DNA of 16,946 bases from CAYYJM01 sp964471755. Its GTDB lineage: Bacteria > Planctomycetota > Planctomycetia > Gemmatales > Gemmataceae. How positions within the stretch are numbered: the stretch's first letter is position 1; the number at the start of each line of letters is the position of its first letter. Of this stretch, positions 7,118 through 16,400 are shown piece by piece. The translations under genes were made by a program, and so were the position numbers. The stretch is from contig CAYYJM010000131.1 in assembly GCA_964471755.1 (NCBI GenBank), positions 1 to 16,946 of the forward strand. The letters are read 5' to 3'. The notes under the pieces were generated by a model. That model was not told where the DNA came from, did not search any database, and was given only the letters and a program-made list of their open reading frames with translations.

Positions 7118-10100
7118 CCGAACCCGCACGTCCAGCCGGCTGGAACCGTTCCTGGCCGGCTCGGCGCTGGTCCACGTCGCGCTGGCGGTCGGCCTGGCGT
7201 TTCTCCTGGTGCCGGTGCCGGCTCCGATTCCCGCCACGCCAGTTGAGCAGGTGAACCCGGAGCCGGTCACGAAGGAGCCGGCCATCACGCCCGAAGAGGA
7301 ACGTGCCCAGCAGGAGGAACGCGCGATCCTCAACGAACTGATTCGTCCGGAGGTGGCCCGGGAACAACTCCGACCCCTGTTCGATCGGCTGACTGCCAAC
7401 ACGATGGCAGCGGCCGATATCGAGAATCTCTGGGAGGAGTTGCTCGGCGATTTCGAGGCACCGTTGGACGGCCTCGCCGAGTTGCTCCAGGAGCCTGATT
7501 TCGACGCGGCGGAGTTCACCGCGCGAGCCCGGAAGCTGCGGGAACAACTGCTGCCCCGGCTGGAGCAGCGTGTCCGCGAGGCCGTGGTGAACGCCCGAGA
7601 ACGGGAACTGACACGCCATGCCGAGGCCCTGGCGAAGGCACTCGCGGAGGAGCTACGCCGCGCCCTGGAACAACTCGGCAAGCCGATTGGCGAGGCGCTG
7701 CATCAGGCGGTCCAGACCGAGCAGCGTCAGGGGCAAACGCTGCTCCAGAAGGCCGGGCAGGAACTCGCCCTGGCGTCGCGGTCGGCGCGGCAGGCCGAGG
7801 TGCTGCTCCTGCACGCTCGGCAGAACCTGGAACGAGGTCAGCGTGATCTCGAAGCGGCCCAGCAGAAGAACGACGCGAAGGCCCGGCAGCAGGCCCAGTC
7901 GCGAGTGAAGGCCGAGCAGACGAAGCTCGCCAGCATCCAGCGCCATCTGGAACAGGGCCGCAAGCAGGCCGAGACGGCGGGTCTGCGGCTGGAGGACCGC
8001 CATCCCGAACTGGCCGGCCCGGCCCGCTCGGCCGCGAAGGAGCTGGACACGACGAGCAAGGAGCCGGTCACCCAGGCCGCGAACGAGTCGGCGCAGGGCA
8101 AGGCCCAGACCGCCGCCCGGGCCGCGCGGCAGGCTCAGGAGAAGACCGAGCGAACGGCGACGACGCTGGAGAAACTGGCCGAGGCCGTCCGGTTGCAGGC
8201 CGCTCGCGAACAGATCGCCCAGGCTCGACACGAGGCCAACGTGGCCGCCCGGGAGCCGAATCCACAGAAGAGCGCCGAGGCCGGCAAGCACGCGGAGAAG
8301 GCCCGGGCCGCCGCCCACGCTGCCGAGACAGCCCTGGACCCGGCCCGCCAGAAAGCCGCCGCCAGCGAGGTGAAGGCGGCGCGCGAGAAGCTCCAGCAGG
8401 GCCAGGCGGAGTTGACCGCGAAGAACCCCGCTGCGGCGAGACCCCACCTGGACGCTGCCCAGGCCCGGCTCGACGCCGCCGAGGCGCAGGTACGCCGCGA
8501 GCAGGCGAAGCTCGGCGTCGAACCGGGCAACGCCACCGAGGCCGTTCTCGGTCAGGTCGATGAAGTTCGCCGCAAGTCGGTGGTCCAGGCTGTCGAGTCG
8601 AAGCTGCAACCGCTCCTGGAACAGCGGGTGCAGGCCGAAATCTCCCCCCACTTTCGTGGGGGGCTTGCCCAGCAGCCGCAGGCCCGGCCCGAGGTGTTGC
8701 GTCAGGCGACCGAGGCCCTGAAGCGACTCGATGCCGGCAAGGTCGTCGCCGAGGCGGCCGGCAAGCACCTGCCCCAGGTCAAGGAGCCATCGGCGGACGG
8801 CGCGGGCGAGCATGCCCGGGCCCAGGCACGCCAGGCCGAGGCGGCGGCGCTGGCCCAGCTGGAGCGTCTGCTCGCCCCGACCGTCGAGGCCAGCGTCAAG
8901 AACGTGCTGGGGCCAGTGACCAGCGTGCCCAGCGTGGCCGCTCCCGGAACGGTCGAGCTGTTGCGTCGGCTGACCCGCCTTCAAGATGGCTCCCAGAACG
9001 GGGCCACTGCCGCGGAGCGGAGCGGCCTGTTTCACCTACCCGACGGCGATGGCGGAGCCGGTCTGCGGGCTCGCATCCATCAGGGCCGCGACAGTCACGG
9101 TCGCGGTCGGCTGCGCGAGGACGGCGAAGCCTACCGCAAGATGAAGGAGTTCATCGCCAACCGCGACCAGGTGGTCGGCGACGTGGTCGTCCGCCAGGTG
9201 GCGGATGGTCCCACTGCCAGGCCGACGGCCGAGCAGAAGTTGAGCCCGGCCTTCATCGGCCTGGCCCGGGCACTCCACCCGATGCCGATCAAGCCGGCCA
9301 CGGGACGCACGGTGCCCAAACCGGACTTCAAGACGCACGGCTTCGGCGGCATCCCCTTCCTGCCCGATGGTGCCATCACGCTCGACGGTCACCTGGCCGA
9401 CTGGAAGGACGTTCCGGTCCTGGATCTGACGCCGGTGATCAAGGGGACCGAGACGCGGGTGAAGTTCCGTCCGGCCAAGCAGTTGGCCCAGATCGCCTGG
9501 TGCCGACAGGGCTTGCTGCTCGCCTTCGATGTCGAGGACACGACCGGAGCGATCGAGCCGGTCACGGCCTTGCAGCAGTTCTGGATGTACGATTGTGTCG
9601 AGATCTACTTCGACGCCCTGAACACCAAGGCGTCCCAGCGCGGCGAGGCTCACACGCATCAGTACTTCATCTTCCCATTCGGCCCCCGGAATCCGGCGAA
9701 CGTCACCGGCTTCGAGGCGTTCATCCAGGGTGATTCCGCCCGGATCGTCCCCTACGATGCGCGGATGATCCGCAGTGCGGCCCGTCAGACGACGCGCGGC
9801 TGGTCCCTGGAGGTGCTGCTGTCCCGTGAGCTGCTGTACCAGGCGGATTTCGTCCCGGGCCGGATCGTCGGCTTCAACTTACAGGTGGACACCGGATCGG
9901 ACCTCTACTACTACTGGACGGCCTCGCAGAAATTCCGCACCTCGCTCCATCCGAACACCTGGGGCGACCTGCAACTGCTCGGCTCCGATTCGCGTGTGAC
10001 GTTCCTCGACGACGCTGGTCAGCCGGGCCTCGATGGTCTGGTTCCCGGCAAGACCCTGCGCGTGCAGGTGGAAGACCCGGACATGAACCTGAGCCCGGAG

Positions 10101-10373
10101 AAGAAGGATCGCGTCGGCCTGACGCTGCGCACGGGCGCTGGCGAAACGCGGACGCTTGTGCTGGAGGAGACGACGCCGACATCGGGCGTGTTCCAGGGCT
10201 CCTGCGCGACGCTGCTGAACGTCGGTGGCGGCCCGGCCTCCGCACTGCCCGTCTTCGAGGGAGAGACGCTCACGGCCGAGTATCTCGATCAGGTACGCGC
10301 ATTCGGTGAACGCAACGAGAAGGTGTCGGCGAAGTTGCCCGTCGCCACGCTCGGGGTTCGGTTTGGGCGGTAA
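7098..10373 (+). CDS. Membrane-anchored TolA-like protein with CBM9-like and C-terminal beta domains
   Basis: A 1091-residue protein in the position of a TonB or TolA partner of ExbB/ExbD. Residues 1-18 are basic, 19-40 form one membrane helix, and 41-60 are Pro-rich as in TonB. Residues 65-690 are a long helical region rich in Ala, Gln, Glu, Arg and Lys, resembling the TolA stalk. Residues about 750-963 match the carbohydrate family 9 binding-like fold seen in many exported proteins: ITLDGHLADWKDVP, LLLAFDVEDT, FWMYDCVEIYFDA, then GWSLEVLLSREL and NTWGDLQLLG. Residues 965-1091 are a beta-sandwich with VEDPDMNLSPEKKD and TTPTSGVFQG, typical of secreted repeat domains. No TonB or TolA C-terminal domain is visible. 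The ATG lies inside the end of the exbD gene. Function is inferred: a force-transmitting envelope protein that contacts a polysaccharide or another envelope component. Confidence 0.8.
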   Translation: MASLNRDRTRTSSRLEPFLAGSALVHVALAVGLAFLLVPVPAPIPATPVEQVNPEPVTKEPAITPEEERAQQEERAILNELIRPEVAREQLRPLFDRLTANTMAAADIENLWEELLGDFEAPLDGLAELLQEPDFDAAEFTARARKLREQLLPRLEQRVREAVVNARERELTRHAEALAKALAEELRRALEQLGKPIGEALHQAVQTEQRQGQTLLQKAGQELALASRSARQAEVLLLHARQNLERGQRDLEAAQQKNDAKARQQAQSRVKAEQTKLASIQRHLEQGRKQAETAGLRLEDRHPELAGPARSAAKELDTTSKEPVTQAANESAQGKAQTAARAARQAQEKTERTATTLEKLAEAVRLQAAREQIAQARHEANVAAREPNPQKSAEAGKHAEKARAAAHAAETALDPARQKAAASEVKAAREKLQQGQAELTAKNPAAARPHLDAAQARLDAAEAQVRREQAKLGVEPGNATEAVLGQVDEVRRKSVVQAVESKLQPLLEQRVQAEISPHFRGGLAQQPQARPEVLRQATEALKRLDAGKVVAEAAGKHLPQVKEPSADGAGEHARAQARQAEAAALAQLERLLAPTVEASVKNVLGPVTSVPSVAAPGTVELLRRLTRLQDGSQNGATAAERSGLFHLPDGDGGAGLRARIHQGRDSHGRGRLREDGEAYRKMKEFIANRDQVVGDVVVRQVADGPTARPTAEQKLSPAFIGLARALHPMPIKPATGRTVPKPDFKTHGFGGIPFLPDGAITLDGHLADWKDVPVLDLTPVIKGTETRVKFRPAKQLAQIAWCRQGLLLAFDVEDTTGAIEPVTALQQFWMYDCVEIYFDALNTKASQRGEAHTHQYFIFPFGPRNPANVTGFEAFIQGDSARIVPYDARMIRSAARQTTRGWSLEVLLSRELLYQADFVPGRIVGFNLQVDTGSDLYYYWTASQKFRTSLHPNTWGDLQLLGSDSRVTFLDDAGQPGLDGLVPGKTLRVQVEDPDMNLSPEKKDRVGLTLRTGAGETRTLVLEETTPTSGVFQGSCATLLNVGGGPASALPVFEGETLTAEYLDQVRAFGERNEKVSAKLPVATLGVRFGR
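8644..8663. repeat. GC hairpin inside the TolA-like gene
   Basis: A perfect 8-bp inverted repeat (CCCCCCAC and GTGGGGGG) with a TTTC loop lies inside the reading frame and encodes part of ISPHFRGGL. Its homopolymer C and G arms are unlike the surrounding codon choice, which suggests an inserted palindromic repeat that kept the frame open. Confidence 0.7.
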
Positions 10374-10379
10374 GGGGGC

Positions 10380-10498
10380 CTTCATTTAGCCGCCGGCTTG
10401 CCGGCGGGTATTGGCGACGAAGACCGCCGGCAAGCCGGCGGCTAAATGAAGAGGCTTGCCGGCGGTCTTCGTCCCAAATACCTGGCGGCGAAATGAAG
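10380..10498. repeat. Compound palindromic repeat element
   Basis: A perfect 28-bp inverted repeat (10380-10407 and 10424-10451, loop 16 bases) is followed by a second arm. Bases 10453-10473 are an exact 21-base complement of 10416-10436, so two mutually exclusive hairpins can form. Reading 10452-10498 in reverse gives a shortened copy of the left unit, starting CTTCATTTCGCCGCC and lacking about a dozen internal bases. The whole therefore looks like two inverted copies of one unit, as in REP/BIME-type or MITE-like elements. It lies just past the stop of the TolA-like gene and has no coding capacity. Confidence 0.85.
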
Positions 10499-10528
10499 AA
10501 AACCCCGGTGTTGCCACCGGGGGTTTTC
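10498..10528. terminator. Bidirectional rho-independent-type terminator
   Basis: The stem GAAAACCCCGGTG pairs with its near-complement after a TTGC loop, with one extra G bulged, leaving T-runs (TTTT) at the outer end on both strands. It lies between the convergent TolA-like gene and the CxxC gene and can serve both. Confidence 0.75.
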
Positions 10529-10571
10529 CTGCCAGGCCCTTCGTGAGTACGTCCTCGGGGAACCGACGGGC

Positions 10572-10976
10572 TCATGCCACGCCGGCGACGCACGTCACGT
10601 CGGACTCCTGGTCTTCTGCGTCCAGATCCTCGTCCAGCAGTTCGTCCAGCAGGCCGGCCGGCACCGGTTCCGGATCCGCGTCCACCGGCGGCAGGGCCGG
10701 ACGAGTGGCCGCGTCGCCAATCCGGGCGTCCAGCGGATGGAACAACGACAGCCCCAGACGAGCCCGTTCCATCAGCACGCGAACCTTCTCTTCCGTGCCC
10801 GGCAGGGCATCGGTCGGCTCACCGAGCTTCGTTCGGCCGTTGAAATCCTTCACGCCACGACGGGCGAACTTGCTCGTGGACGGAAACTGTTCGCGCACGC
10901 CAGGCGTGTAGTAGCAGCTCCAGCACAGACCACGCGGACGATTCGACTTCACCTTCTGGCAGTGACGGCACAGCAT
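10572..10976 (-). CDS. Small protein with CxxC/CxxC zinc-binding pattern
   Basis: A 134-residue cytoplasmic protein of unknown role. The N-terminus holds C3-x2-C6 and C18-x2-C21 in CRHCQ and CWSCY, with basic residues between, a pattern expected for a small zinc ribbon or treble clef that could bind nucleic acid or protein. Residues 28-50 are basic (STSKFARRGVKDFNGR), 60-80 form a likely helix (EEKVRVLMERARLGLSL), and the tail (from about 97) is Pro-rich and then very acidic (DELLDEDLDAEDQES). The ATG is well supported by an AGGAG site eight bases upstream. It lies 66 bases after the next gene upstream in the same direction and probably shares its promoter. No family name is assigned. Confidence 0.8.
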   Translation of the reverse strand: MLCRHCQKVKSNRPRGLCWSCYYTPGVREQFPSTSKFARRGVKDFNGRTKLGEPTDALPGTEEKVRVLMERARLGLSLFHPLDARIGDAATRPALPPVDADPEPVPAGLLDELLDEDLDAEDQESDVTCVAGVA

Positions 10977-11042
10977 GGGTCCAGCTCCTTGCTTCGCTTC
11001 AGTTCGGTTCGTGCAATCGTGTTTCGCAGACAGTTGTTTCGC

Positions 11043-11474
11043 TCAGGCCGCGGCGATCTCGTCGTCGCTGGCCACCTCGGGAGCGGTCGTCCGGCGGGCG
11101 GCCAGGATCAGGTTGATCTCGGTGACCAGCTCACGCCGCATCTCGTCGCGAGGAGTCTCGTCGAACCAGTTGAGGAACCAGCGGCAGCCGGCCGGTTCGC
11201 CCAGACGCTGATCGATCTCGAAGCACATGCGGGCGAAGAACTCCTCGACCTCGGCGACCGTCTCCAGGCCCTCGCCCTGCCAGCCGCAGTAGCCCAGGGC
11301 ACAGGCTCCCTCGACCGGCCAGTCCTGCACGCACTGGAGCGGAGGCGGATTCGTCGTCGCACCCTGAATCAGCCGGCCATCATTCGTCAGCAGTGCCTGC
11401 CGCAGCACTTCCAGCGACCGGGTGGACAGCAGCGGCACCAGCCCCTCTCGCCAGACCTTGCGCCAGCTTTCCAT
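11043..11474 (-). CDS. Conserved-looking hypothetical protein, first gene of a two-gene unit
   Basis: A 143-residue soluble protein with no function I can assign. It is Trp- and Cys-containing and appears well folded: a helical start (MESWRKVWREGLVPLL), a central segment with PPPLQCVQDWPVEGACALGY then CGWQGEG (residues 47-72), an acidic helix EVEEFFARMCFEIDQRL (79-95), then CRWFLNWFDETPRDEMRREL. The four Cys are not in pairs typical of zinc sites. The open frame runs a further 147 codons upstream to 11915, but that part overlaps a terminator, a promoter and the htrA 3' end, so the ATG at 11474 with GGAG eight bases upstream is chosen. It precedes the CxxC gene by 66 bases and has its own promoter at 11530-11558. 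Confidence 0.8.
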   Translation of the reverse strand: MESWRKVWREGLVPLLSTRSLEVLRQALLTNDGRLIQGATTNPPPLQCVQDWPVEGACALGYCGWQGEGLETVAEVEEFFARMCFEIDQRLGEPAGCRWFLNWFDETPRDEMRRELVTEINLILAARRTTAPEVASDDEIAAA

Positions 11475-11529
11475 CGTTCTCGCTCCTGCTTTCGCTCTCG
11501 CGGCTCGCTCATCAAACTTGTCTTTAGAT

Positions 11530-11558
11530 ACTATATCTTTGTTCACTATCGACGTCAA
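11530..11558 (-). promoter_or_regulatory. Sigma70-type promoter of the two-gene unit
   Basis: On the minus strand TTGACG (11558-11553), a 17-base spacer, then TATAGT (11535-11530): one mismatch from consensus in the -35 and one in the -10. Start of transcription would be near 11523, giving a leader of about 50 bases before the ATG at 11474. A small inverted repeat AGATA-CTA-TATCT (11526-11538) covers the -10 box and could be an operator. Confidence 0.7.
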
Positions 11559-11588
11559 CGGTTTCTGGGCGGTTTTCTGCGGTTTTTT
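11559..11588 (-). promoter_or_regulatory. Three phased A-tract repeats upstream of the -35 box
   Basis: Read on the minus strand, AAACCG occurs three times, with plus-strand complements starting at 11559, 11570 and 11580, that is 11 and 10 bases apart. Each is preceded by an A-run. The array abuts the -35 box, where UP elements or activator sites act, and helical phasing would bend the DNA. The rest of the 308-bp gap (11475-11782) holds only the promoter and the hairpin at 11696-11734; no gene is seen in it. Confidence 0.5.
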
Positions 11589-11695
11589 GCCCTGAAAATC
11601 GGCTTGATCACCGCTATTCGACGAGATGCGAGGGTTAAAACAGACATTACTAGACAGGCGATGGCCCGTCCGGGAGCCACGACCGGTAAAGGCAG

Positions 11696-11734
11696 AAAGG
11701 CCGAGGCCGCGCGGAGAGCGCGGCCTCGGCCTTT
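11696..11734. terminator. Hairpin terminator downstream of htrA
   Basis: A perfect 17-bp inverted repeat (AAAGGCCGAGGCCGCGC and its complement) with a five-base loop lies about 50 bases past the htrA stop on the minus strand. The stem ends in TTT on either strand. It separates htrA transcription from the promoter of the two-gene unit downstream. Confidence 0.8.
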
Positions 11735-11782
11735 CGGGCGTTTTCACTCCGTCAGGCGGAGGGTAGATCGTGGAACGGACGA

Positions 11783-13225
11783 CTATTCCGGCAACTGGAG
11801 CGTGCCGCGGTGGACCTGGCCGTTGCGGAGAATGTAGAACCGCATCGGATTGAAGCTGCTCAGATCGGGATGGTTCAGCACGAACAGGACGTTGTCGGAC
11901 GAGATCATCTCCCACTGGTGCAGACCGACGAGGACGTCGCCGGCCTGGACGCCGGCCCGGGCAGCGGCACTGTCGGGCCGCACGGCGTTGATCAGAAGGC
12001 CGCCGTGCAGCTGGGGATGCGCCCGCGACACCAGCTCGGCCTGGACGCCCTGGAGCTGGACGCCGAGCCGACGCCAGACCAGGTCGCCGACCGGTGCCGC
12101 CGGACGCGGCCCGCCTGCCAGCACCAGTTGCGCGGCACTGGTCGCCCCCTCGCGACGATAGACCACCGGAATCTTGTCCCCCGGAGTGATGTCGATCAGG
12201 GCTCGCTCGACGTCCAGGCTCGTCTGAATGGGTGTCTCGCCGATCTTGACCAGGGTGTCGCCTTTTTGCAGACCGGCTTGACCGGCTGGCCCGCCGACCT
12301 CCGTCCGTTCGATGTGGGCGTTCCGCGTGCAGACTCCCGTCGTCGGATCGATCTTCACCTCGTCGCGGATGGTCATGCCCGTCGGCCCACCGGCACGAAC
12401 GCGGGTGGCGATCAAGTTCGCCGCCACGCGGATCATTGTCTCGACCGGAATCGCGAACCCGATCCCCTGAGCCCCGGCCCGGATGGCGACGTTGACGCCG
12501 ATCAGGTCGCCGTAGACGTTGACGAGCGGACCACCCGAGTTGCCCGGATTGATCGAGGCATCCGTCTGGATCAGCTGACGGTAGGACGTTTCCTTGTTGA
12601 GGTTGACGTTCCGCCCGGTGGCGCTGACGACGCCGACGCTGACGGTATGTTCGTAGCCATAGGCGTTGCCGATGGCGATGACCGTCTCGCCGACCATCAG
12701 GTCGGTGGCCGTGGCCAGGGGGATCGTCGGCAAGGGTTTGCGGGCGTCGATCTTGATCAGGGCGATGTCCGATTCGGTGTCGCGGGCCAGGACGCGGGCA
12801 CTATACACCGAGCCATCGGCCAGGTGAGCGCGAATCGACTGAACGTCATCAACGACGTGCTGATTGGTGATGATGTAGCCGCGTGAGTCGATGATGATGC
12901 CCGTCCCCATGCCGTTGACGCGATGCTGGGACGGAGCCAGGGCGAAGAGATCCTCGTCGGCCGGCAGGCCCCGAGCCGTCCGTTCGCTGTGGATGTTGAC
13001 GACCGCATCGCGGACTCGCCGGACGGCATCGACTATGGGCGTTTGCCGCATCGACCAGTCACGGCGAAGGTTCTTTCCCGAGTCGCCTCCCGGCGAGACG
13101 GTGATGGCGGTGCCCGACTGACCGGGGAGGGAACCGGCCAGCGCCAGCAAGGGCAGCACGATTCCGACCAGCAAGACCCATCGAGGGACAGGCAGGGCTC
13201 GCCCGCGAAGCGGATTGATAGTCAT
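11783..13225 (-). CDS. HtrA/DegP-type serine protease with two PDZ domains
   Basis: A 480-residue envelope protease that degrades or refolds damaged exported proteins. Residues 15-33 form a hydrophobic signal or anchor. The trypsin-like domain (about 62-275) has the full triad: H123 in ITNQHVV, D153 in ESDIALIKI, and S230 in INPGNSGGPL. A first PDZ domain covers about 283-370 (AGQAGLQKGDTLVKIGE), a second about 383-475 (AARAGVQAGDVLVGLHQ). The frame is open to 13354, but the ATG at 13225 is chosen because it gives a proper signal sequence and has AGAGG four bases upstream. It lies 198 bases downstream of the kinase gene, same strand, with no strong promoter seen in the gap. The product probably stays in the periplasm, perhaps membrane-anchored because no clear cleavage site is visible. 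Confidence 0.93.
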   Translation of the reverse strand: MTINPLRGRALPVPRWVLLVGIVLPLLALAGSLPGQSGTAITVSPGGDSGKNLRRDWSMRQTPIVDAVRRVRDAVVNIHSERTARGLPADEDLFALAPSQHRVNGMGTGIIIDSRGYIITNQHVVDDVQSIRAHLADGSVYSARVLARDTESDIALIKIDARKPLPTIPLATATDLMVGETVIAIGNAYGYEHTVSVGVVSATGRNVNLNKETSYRQLIQTDASINPGNSGGPLVNVYGDLIGVNVAIRAGAQGIGFAIPVETMIRVAANLIATRVRAGGPTGMTIRDEVKIDPTTGVCTRNAHIERTEVGGPAGQAGLQKGDTLVKIGETPIQTSLDVERALIDITPGDKIPVVYRREGATSAAQLVLAGGPRPAAPVGDLVWRRLGVQLQGVQAELVSRAHPQLHGGLLINAVRPDSAAARAGVQAGDVLVGLHQWEMISSDNVLFVLNHPDLSSFNPMRFYILRNGQVHRGTLQLPE

Positions 13226-13423
13226 GACGCCTCTCGGCAACAAGGGGTCGGATGGCGAAATACACCTCCTGCATCGACCACGCAAGATCCCTACCTGCAC
13301 GCCGACCCGGAAAGCCGGTCGATCGAGGCAAGCCCGGAGAAACGAAAAGGCCATGAACGCCTGTTGTGCCGGTCAGGCAAGATGGTGAAGTTGCGATGAA
13401 AGTGCGGCTCGCTCGCCGCCGGG

Positions 13424-16400
13424 TCACGGCAGCCGATCGGCGGCCCAGGTGCCGATGAACGGGTTAGCCTGGAGGTTACCGGGCGTCAGCAGCATCAGCA
13501 GGGCCGTCTCGCGGCGCAGACCCGAGAACGGACTGCCCGAACGACGCAGCACCGGGCCGCTGGGGACCATGACCTCCAGCTCCTCGCCGTCACGCAGGAT
13601 GACCAGCGGCTTCGACCCGCCCTGATCCTCGCGTTCCTTCTGCTCCAGGAACTGCCAGGCACAGACGATGTCCCGACCTTCGTAACGCAGCAGCACGTCG
13701 CGGGCCTGGAGTTCCGGCATCCGTAGACCGGGGATCGCCCAGGACGAACGCCGCTGGACCACCGCGCGCGTCACCACCGGCTGCCCCTTCAGGTCGAAGT
13801 ACGTCGAGGAGACGTCGCGCCCATCGGGACCGTGTCGGAAGACCGCCCGGCAGTAGCCGAGGTTGCCGAGCGTCGGCTGATTGTTGGCGTTGAAGTAACG
13901 CTCCTCGACGAGGTTGTAGCCGTCGAACGTGCGCTGATGGCGAGCGACGCCGGTCACGCGCACCGCTCCCGGATTGCCGGTTGGATCGTCCACCATCGGA
14001 GCCCGAGGGACGATCAGCTTGCCCTCGACGCCGTAGGTCGCCACCTCGGTCACGTTGCCCAGTTCATCGACGCTCCAGGTCGTGCGGGCGACGCCATCGG
14101 GCCGGGCGATTGGCAGACCCTTGATTCCGAACGTCGTCACCTCGGCCAGGGCTCCCAGGTCGTCGTAGCGCGAGCGGACCTCGGCCACACCCGCCGGATC
14201 GGCCGCCGAGGCTCCGTCCCGGTCGAGCAGCTTCGCCTGGATGATGTTGCCCCAGTCGTCGTACTTCAGGGTCAGCCGGGCAGCCTGGGGATAACGACTA
14301 TTCTCCGGCGAGCCGAGCAGGACCAGATCGAGCAGACCATCGCTGCTCGTCCGATTGGGCCGACGGGTGAAGCCGCCATCGCTGTCGAAGTAGGACACGC
14401 TCACCAGATTGCCGTTGCGGTACTCCAGGTGCCGGCGAGCGTAGCGGAGGTTCCCGCGCGTCGGCTTGCCATCGCGGTCGAACAGGGCCTCCTCGGTGAG
14501 TCGGCCGTCCTCGTTGTAATCGTAGGTCGTGCGGGCCGCTCCCCAGGCGTCGAGGACGGGCTCGCCACTGGCTCCCAGGGCGCGACGCTCGATCACCTGA
14601 CCGCGATCGTTGTAACGGAGGTGGACCCGGGTCTCGTCGCCACGGAGGCGGAACCGGCTCGACTCCCGGTTGGGCGGAGCCGGCTGGCCGGTGGCGTCGA
14701 GGAAGGCGACCTCGATCATGCGGCCCTGATTGTCGTAGGCCGGTTCGAGAACCTCGCAGCCGAGCGAACGCAGTGGCAACGGCTTGCCATCAGCGTCGAA
14801 GTTCGTCAGCCGGATGCAGTTTCCCTCGGCATCGTAGGCGTACTCCCGCCGGGCGTAGCCGCCGGGAAGGCGGAGCAGGACCAGCTTCTCGTCGCCGTCG
14901 AGGTTTTCCTCGCGGAGCAGATGGCCGTGTTCGTCGTACTTCATGCGAACGATGTTGATCAGCCTGTCATCGAGGTCAAACGCCTCGCGGCGGAGCGGGT
15001 TACCGTCGGCGTCGTGGACCGTGTGCGACCGGACCAGGAAGCCGAAGGCCAGGGCCGGCTTGCCTTGCAGGTCGTGGTAGGCCGTTTCGAGCAGGTCGCC
15101 CTGGGCGTTCCAGCGGCGTTCGATCCGGGCGTAGCCGCCGGCGTGGAGCATCGGCTGGTCGGCGGCGTCGAGCATCCATTCGGTGCGGACCAGACCGTAC
15201 TCGTCATGGCGGTAGCGTCGGCCGAAGATGCCCTCGCCATCGGGTCGGGGCTTGCCGGTGCCGCTCCGATAGCGAGTCTCCAGGAGCAGGCCGGCCGGGT
15301 CGAACGTCAACTCGACGTGCGTCGCTCCGGAGCCGGTGCGGGCTCGGGGGTAGCCGCGTTCGTCGGTGTAGAAGCCGGTCGCACCGTGGTCGGTGAACTG
15401 CGAAATCTGGAAGGTCCACAGCACCCGGTTGGCTCCATCGCGAGCCCGCTCTCGCTGCACCCGGCCGCTGCTGTCGCGCTGATACTCCCAGGTGCAGACC
15501 TGGCTCTCGGGCAGGCTCGCTCCCTGCGGTGCTACCAGCGAGGCGAGCGGCCCGACGGGGATCGGTCCCATGGTCGGATTGAGGCGATCGACCGTCCACG
15601 AGGGCAGACGATCGAGATAGGTCCGGACGGTGTGGTTCGTAGTCGTTCGGCCGCGCCAGTCGATCGCATCGACCTTCTCGACGACTCCCTCGCGCAGGGT
15701 GAAGCGGAAGCAGCGCTGGCGGCGCTGGGCCTCGGTCGGCGTGAGGCGGTGCAGCCCCTCCAGGGCGGCATTTCGACGACCGACCGCAGCGAAGTAGACG
15801 ATCTCCTCCGCACCGGACAGCGGCTCGATCGGTCGGCCGCCCCAGGAGAAACGCTGCATGAGCAGCAGGCCAAGACCAAGCAGGGCGACGACCATTACGA
15901 CGAGGGCCGGGTGTCGGCTTGCCTGTCGGCCCCAGCGCCGCCACAACGGGATCGGTCGGGCGTGGATCGGCTGGCCGGCGAGGTAGCGGCGCAGGTCCGC
16001 GCCCAGGTCCCGGGCGCTGGCGTAGCGGTCGGTCGGATTCTTCCGCAGGCACTTCAGGCAGATCGTCTCCAGGTCGCGTGGCAGGTCCGGCCGGAGTCGT
16101 GACGGCGGCACCGGCTCCTCATGGCGGACCTGGTCGAGCGTCTCCATGACCGTCTCGCCGTGGAAGGGCGGCTGACCGGTGAGGCACTCGTAGAGGATGG
16201 CCCCGAGCGAGTAGACATCGGTGGTCGGGCCGACGTACTTGGTCCGGCCCTCGGCCTGCTCGGGAGCCATGTACGACGGCGTGCCCAGGACCGCGCCGGT
16301 GCGTGTGTTGGCACCGTCGCCGTCGATCTGCTTGGCCAGGCCGAAGTCGGACACCCGGGGCACGCCGAGCAGGCGGACCGTGGCCGAGGCCAGGAGCGGG

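Noticed and set aside
7653..9035. 460-codon minus-strand frame over the TolA-like gene
   Set aside because: It is Leu/Gly/Arg-rich antisense sequence of a low-complexity helical region without recognisable domains.
11475..11915. N-terminal extension of the 143-residue protein to 290 codons
   Set aside because: It would cross a promoter, a 17-bp terminator stem and the end of htrA, and its composition is low-complexity; the ATG at 11474 has a good ribosome site.
13226..13354. N-terminal extension of HtrA by 43 residues
   Set aside because: The extension is Cys/Arg-rich and would place the signal sequence internally; the ATG at 13225 gives a normal exported protein.
13832..16102. 756-codon open frame on the plus strand
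   Set aside because: It is antisense to the kinase gene, whose domains are unmistakable. Long antisense frames are expected in GC-rich coding DNA.
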